A stretch of DNA of 64,000 bases from Streptomyces decoyicus (GTDB lineage: Bacteria; Actinomycetota; Actinomycetes; Streptomycetales; Streptomycetaceae), in the NCBI RefSeq assembly GCF_019880305.1, contig NZ_CP082301.1, forward strand, positions 186,001 to 250,000, in the 5' to 3' direction. The position numbers and the translations under genes are program-made. Positions within the stretch are counted from its first letter, which is position 1. Every line of letters starts with the position of its first letter. Positions 60,958 through 64,000 of this stretch are shown here, one piece after another. Under the pieces are notes generated by a model. That model was not told where the DNA came from. It ran no database searches and worked only from the letters and a program-made list of their open reading frames with translations.

Positions 60958-62540
60958 GCGAGCCACACCTTGTCGAAGCGGGCCCAGTCGAGCGTGTTGG
61001 CGGGGGCCTGGTGCGCGACGCCGCGGACATTGCGGGCGGTGCCCAGGATCCAGTCGGCGAAGCCCCAGACCAGGAAGCCGCCCTCGGCGTACAGCCGGCG
61101 CTGCATCCGCGCGTACACGGCGGCCCGGTCCTTCTTGCTCCTGGTGGACTGGGCCTGCTGGTAGAGGGCGTCGAAGTCCTTGTGCTGCCACTTGGTGGCG
61201 TTGGTGGTGGAGCCGGTCAGCAGCCGCTGGGAGAAGTGCGATTCGATCGGCATCGCGCCGGAGCGGTAGCAGCACAGGGATCCGGAGTCGAGGGTGTCCT
61301 GCCAGTAGCTGTCCTTGCTGCCCATCGCGACCTTCACCTGCACTCCGGCCTTGGCGGCCTGATCGCGGAAGATGGCGGAGGCCTCGGTGAACCCGGCGGC
61401 GACGGCGGAGGTGTCCAGGGTGACCCGCAGTCCGTCGGCGCCGGCCTTCTTCAGCAGATGGCGGGCGCGGTCCAGGTCCTGTTCGCGCTGCGGCAGGCCG
61501 TCCTCGTAGTACTCGTACCCCTTGCCGAACAGGTCGTTGCCGATCTCGCCGGCGCCGGAGAGCGCACCGTCGACCAGTTCCTTGCGGTCGGTGAGGAGGA
61601 AGAACGCCTCGCGCACCCGCTTGTCGTCGAACGGCGCCCGGTCGGTCTTCATCGCGAACGACTGCATCGCGCTGTTGCGCAGCCGTACGATCTCGATCTG
61701 CCCCTTGCCCTCGTGTGCGCGGGCCGTCGTCGGCGCCAGCTCGTGGGCGTACTCGACCTGGCCGCCGAGCAGGGAGTTGAGGCGTGCGGACTCCTCGTTG
61801 GCGACCAGGAACTCCAGCTGGTCCAGGTAGGGCGCGCCCTCCCAGTAGTCGTCGTTGCGCCGGAAGACGGCGGACCGTCCGGGCGTGAAGGAGACGAAGC
61901 GGAAAGGGCCGCTGCCGACCGGCCTGCGGTCGAAGTCGTGCGCGCCGTCGGGGACGACATAGGCGCCGAACGCGGCGAGGAGGTTGGGGAATTCGGCGGT
62001 CGGCCGCTTCAGCGCGAACTCGACGGTCCGTTCGTCGAGAGCCCGGCTCGCCTTGAGGTCGAGGGGCTCCAGCGAGGCCTTGGCGCGGAACGCCTTCTCG
62101 GGGTCGGCGATACGGCGGTAGCTGTAGAGGACGTCCCGGGCGGTGACCGGTTTGCCGTTGTGGAAGGACGCCTTGCGCAGCTTCACCGTCCAGCGGTCGA
62201 GTCCGGCGTTCGGCTCCCAGGACGCGGCGAGCCGCGGTTCGGCGGAGAGGTCGGCGCCGAAGTCGGCGAGCTTGTCGAAGAGGGCCTTGGCGCGGGCCGC
62301 GTCGGCGAAGAGGTTGGCCAGGTGCGGGTCGAGGGTCTCGCCGGCGCCACCGCCGGCGAACGCGGCGCGCAGCTTCCCGCCGCGCCGGGGCTTGCCGCCG
62401 CCGTCGGCGGCGTCACCGGAGGGGCCTGTGCATCCGGCGAGGGCGAGCGCGCCGAGTCCGGCCGCACCGCCGGCCGCGGCGAGGAAGCCGCGGCGGTGCA
62501 GGCCGGGGAAGCGGGGAGGGTGGACGGGACCGTCGTACAT
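60954..62540 (-). CDS. ABC-transporter substrate-binding lipoprotein, family 5
   Basis: This 528-aa protein has a twin-arginine signal: 'LHRRGFLAAAGGAAGLGALA' followed by the lipobox 'LALAGC'. It is therefore probably folded before Tat export and then lipidated. Mature family-5 features are 'RGGKLRAAFAGGGAGETLDP', 'SWEPNAGLDRWTVKLRKASF', 'PVTARDVLYSYRRIADPEKA', 'DFDRRPVGSGPFRFVSFTPG', 'DDKRVREAFFLLTDRKELVD', 'ATKWQHKDFDALYQQAQSTR'. Tat export of a binding protein is common for nickel/metallophore-type (NikA-like) and other family-5 members in actinomycetes. The ligand is unknown; an operon with an exporter and a methyltransferase hints at an exported small molecule. Confidence 0.92.
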   Translation of the reverse strand: MYDGPVHPPRFPGLHRRGFLAAAGGAAGLGALALAGCTGPSGDAADGGGKPRRGGKLRAAFAGGGAGETLDPHLANLFADAARAKALFDKLADFGADLSAEPRLAASWEPNAGLDRWTVKLRKASFHNGKPVTARDVLYSYRRIADPEKAFRAKASLEPLDLKASRALDERTVEFALKRPTAEFPNLLAAFGAYVVPDGAHDFDRRPVGSGPFRFVSFTPGRSAVFRRNDDYWEGAPYLDQLEFLVANEESARLNSLLGGQVEYAHELAPTTARAHEGKGQIEIVRLRNSAMQSFAMKTDRAPFDDKRVREAFFLLTDRKELVDGALSGAGEIGNDLFGKGYEYYEDGLPQREQDLDRARHLLKKAGADGLRVTLDTSAVAAGFTEASAIFRDQAAKAGVQVKVAMGSKDSYWQDTLDSGSLCCYRSGAMPIESHFSQRLLTGSTTNATKWQHKDFDALYQQAQSTRSKKDRAAVYARMQRRLYAEGGFLVWGFADWILGTARNVRGVAHQAPANTLDWARFDKVWLA

Positions 62541-62606
62541 GCCGGTTTCCTTGCTGTGTGCGGGCGGAGGTGGCGGAGAGCGGAGGCGAAGGAGAGGGGG
62601 CGGGCG

Positions 62607-63410
62607 TCAGTCGTGCCGGGTCAGCCTGGCGACGAGGTGGAGCCGGTCCTGGTCGGTGCGCTCCCCCGGTCCGGCGCCCTCCTGCCAGGGCGGTTCCGTC
62701 CGTGGCCCCGGCCCGTCGTGCAGGTCGAGGACCTCGAAGCCGTGCGCGGCGAGGACATGGCGCAGTTCCTGGGGGAAGAGCAGCCGCCATGCGGAGCGCT
62801 GCTCGTGCGGCGGGGAGCCGTCGTCGGCCGTCCAGATGCGGGTACGGCGCAGGAGTTGGGCGGTGCGGTCGACGGACAGCGTGGTCGTGGAGGTGTAGGC
62901 GGTGCCGTGCCAGGTGAAGCCGTTGACGGCCGGGGCGTCGAGCAGTTCGGTGCGGCCGAGGAAGAAGGCGCCGTTGCGCATCTCGGCGACGAGCAGCCCG
63001 CCGGGGGTGAGGCTGCGCCGGCAGGACGCGAGGAAGCCGTCGAGTTCGGCGTTGGTGTGGCAGTAGAGCAGGGCGCTGTCCAGGCAGACGACGGCGTCCA
63101 CGGGATCGTCGTGGAGGTCGAAGTCCCGCAGATCGGCCCGTACGTAGTCCGGCCCCCGGTGGTGGATACGGGCGTACGCGAGCATCGCTTCGGAGAGATC
63201 GGCCGCGACGACCGTACGGCCCGCCGCGTGCAGATATGCGGCGTCGCGTCCGGTGCCACAGCCGATGTCCAGGACGCGGGGGCCCGCACCGTGCCGTCGC
63301 AGGCAGTCCTCGGCCCAGCGGCCGGCCAGGCGGCCGGTGTCGGGGAAGCGTGCCTCGTAGAGTTCCGGGTTGTCGGTCAGCAGGTTGTCGTTGCTGCGCG
63401 TGGTGTCCAT
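62607..63410 (-). CDS. Class I SAM-dependent methyltransferase
   Basis: This 267-aa protein begins 'MDTTRSNDNLLTDNPELYEA'. SAM motif I is 'PRVLDIGCGTGRDAAYLHAA'. 'TVVAADLSEAMLAYARIHHR' holds the acidic ribose ligand. 'DAVVCLDSALLYCHTNAELD' and 'RRSLTPGGLLVAEMRNGAFF' are motifs II and III. It is a plain Methyltransf_25-type small-molecule enzyme, not the bi-domain nicotianamine-synthase type. It lies 66 bp upstream of the substrate-binding-protein gene and 8 bp downstream of the exporter gene, within the operon. Confidence 0.88.
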   Translation of the reverse strand: MDTTRSNDNLLTDNPELYEARFPDTGRLAGRWAEDCLRRHGAGPRVLDIGCGTGRDAAYLHAAGRTVVAADLSEAMLAYARIHHRGPDYVRADLRDFDLHDDPVDAVVCLDSALLYCHTNAELDGFLASCRRSLTPGGLLVAEMRNGAFFLGRTELLDAPAVNGFTWHGTAYTSTTTLSVDRTAQLLRRTRIWTADDGSPPHEQRSAWRLLFPQELRHVLAAHGFEVLDLHDGPGPRTEPPWQEGAGPGERTDQDRLHLVARLTRHD

Positions 63411-63418
63411 GGGTGGTG

Positions 63419-64000
63419 TCACGCCTTTCCCGCCGCCGTGGCCGGTGCCGTGGCCGCCGCCTCGGCCGCCCGGTCCGGCAGCCCCCGCAGCCGGTGCAGC
63501 CAGGCGACACCGGCCGCGGAGACGAGTCCGAAGGCCAGACAGCACGCCCAGGGCAGCCACGGCGCACGGGTGTGTTCACCGGTGTCCATGGCCCAGCCGA
63601 CGACGGTGTTGCCCACCGCCGCGGCGATGCCGGAGACCACGTAGAACAGCCCGAAGTACGTGCCGGTGAGCTCGGCCCGGCCGAAGGCGGGGATGAGCTC
63701 CATCACGAACGGCTGGGCGATCATGACGCCCAGGTAGAGCAGCAACGCCCCGGCCAGTACGGGCAGTACGCGCAGCGCGGCGCCGCCGGGACCGCCGGAC
63801 GGCGGCACCGGGCCGGCGACGGCCATCGGCGGTACGAAGGCGAGGCCCATCAGGACGAGCCCCGCGCCGATCCACCACGCCCGGTCGCCGCGCCCCTTGA
63901 GCGCGCGGGTGATCCGCATCTGGAGCGAGAGGTTGGCGACGGTTCCGACGAGGAAGACGAGGCCGGCCGCGCCGTCCCAGCCGGTGGCCCGCCGAGCGCC
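63419..64000 (-). CDS. MFS transporter, C-terminal part (runs off right edge)
   Basis: The minus-strand frame is open to the window edge; about 193 C-terminal residues are visible, with a stop at 63419-63421. It contains about six hydrophobic segments, for example 'GLVFLVGTVANLSLQMRITR', 'AWWIGAGLVLMGLAFVPPMA', 'RVLPVLAGALLLYLGVMIAQ', 'GTYFGLFYVVSGIAAAVGNT', 'LPWACCLAFGLVSAAGVAWL'. The 'PFVMELIPAFGRAELTGTYF', 'GLFYVVSGI' stretch is the 12-TM MFS C-terminal-half pattern (as in MdtH-like drug and peptide exporters). As the upstream member of the operon it is a candidate exporter of the molecule that the ABC system re-imports. Confidence 0.85.
   Translation of the reverse strand, partial: GARRATGWDGAAGLVFLVGTVANLSLQMRITRALKGRGDRAWWIGAGLVLMGLAFVPPMAVAGPVPPSGGPGGAALRVLPVLAGALLLYLGVMIAQPFVMELIPAFGRAELTGTYFGLFYVVSGIAAAVGNTVVGWAMDTGEHTRAPWLPWACCLAFGLVSAAGVAWLHRLRGLPDRAAEAAATAPATAAGKA

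Noticed and set aside
1..64000. tRNA or rRNA genes, prophage, plasmid origin
   Set aside because: No cloverleaf or rRNA-like sequence, no phage structural or integrase gene and no replication protein could be recognised.

Overview
The window is very GC-rich (roughly 70% or more), with strong third-position GC bias, GTG as well as ATG starts, and protein families typical of Streptomyces: a SpoIIE/GAF/HATPase phosphatase, several cytochromes P450, dipeptide-type ABC operons, a MerR/GyrI regulator and a relic of an ECF42-type sigma factor. I read it as part of a Streptomyces (or close relative) chromosome. Its dense load of insertion-sequence debris and broken genes suggests a chromosome arm, not the core. 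I saw no tRNA, rRNA, CRISPR array, prophage or replication origin.

Left end (1-6.8 kb): a GNAT acetyltransferase cut by the window edge, an apparently intact IS5-type element, an amino-acid permease whose coupled downstream gene is only a signal-peptide stub cut off by that element, then an M20 deacylase, a LysR regulator and a divergent DapA/NAL-family aldolase. A T-N11-A palindrome lies over the LysR start codon.

6.8-36.5 kb is mostly accessory or decaying DNA. It holds remnants of IS5, IS701, IS630-like, IS21 (istB) and other transposases, and broken GlcG/HbpS, aldehyde dehydrogenase, CoA-ligase, GNAT, PucR, LysR, adenosine deaminase and APC genes. Intact islands lie between them: an FAD monooxygenase coupled to an odd DHODH-like/membrane fusion protein (8.4-11.1 kb); a PPM2-type methyltransferase; a translationally coupled mfnB-ALDH-alcohol dehydrogenase-CoA ligase operon in which mfnB and the alcohol dehydrogenase survive (12.4-14.9 kb); a DinB protein flanked by IS ends; a GNAT enzyme; MerR; HAD dehalogenase; a divergent secreted SRPBCC/TetR pair; an MFS drug-type exporter; and a HEAT-repeat protein. 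Simple tandem repeats are frequent here.

36.5-46 kb: a P-loop kinase-like protein, an AI-2E family transporter, a 55-bp tandem repeat, an in-frame fusion of a YCII protein to the C-terminal half of an ECF42-type sigma factor, a membrane protein, the SpoIIE phosphatase with its upstream methyltransferase, and a cytochrome P450.

46-64 kb: a complete Opp/Dpp-type ABC importer operon (permease B, permease C, fused double ATPase, lipoprotein), whose first permease carries a one-base frameshift. It is followed by a frameshifted TMEM175-like channel gene, two alpha/beta hydrolases (the second coupled to a P450), and a second minus-strand operon: MFS transporter, methyltransferase, substrate-binding lipoprotein, two permeases and a double ATPase. 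These last genes are joined by ATGA overlaps, and the operon runs off the right edge. Pairing an exporter and a methyltransferase with a peptide/metal-chelate importer suggests export and recapture of a small molecule, but that is inference.
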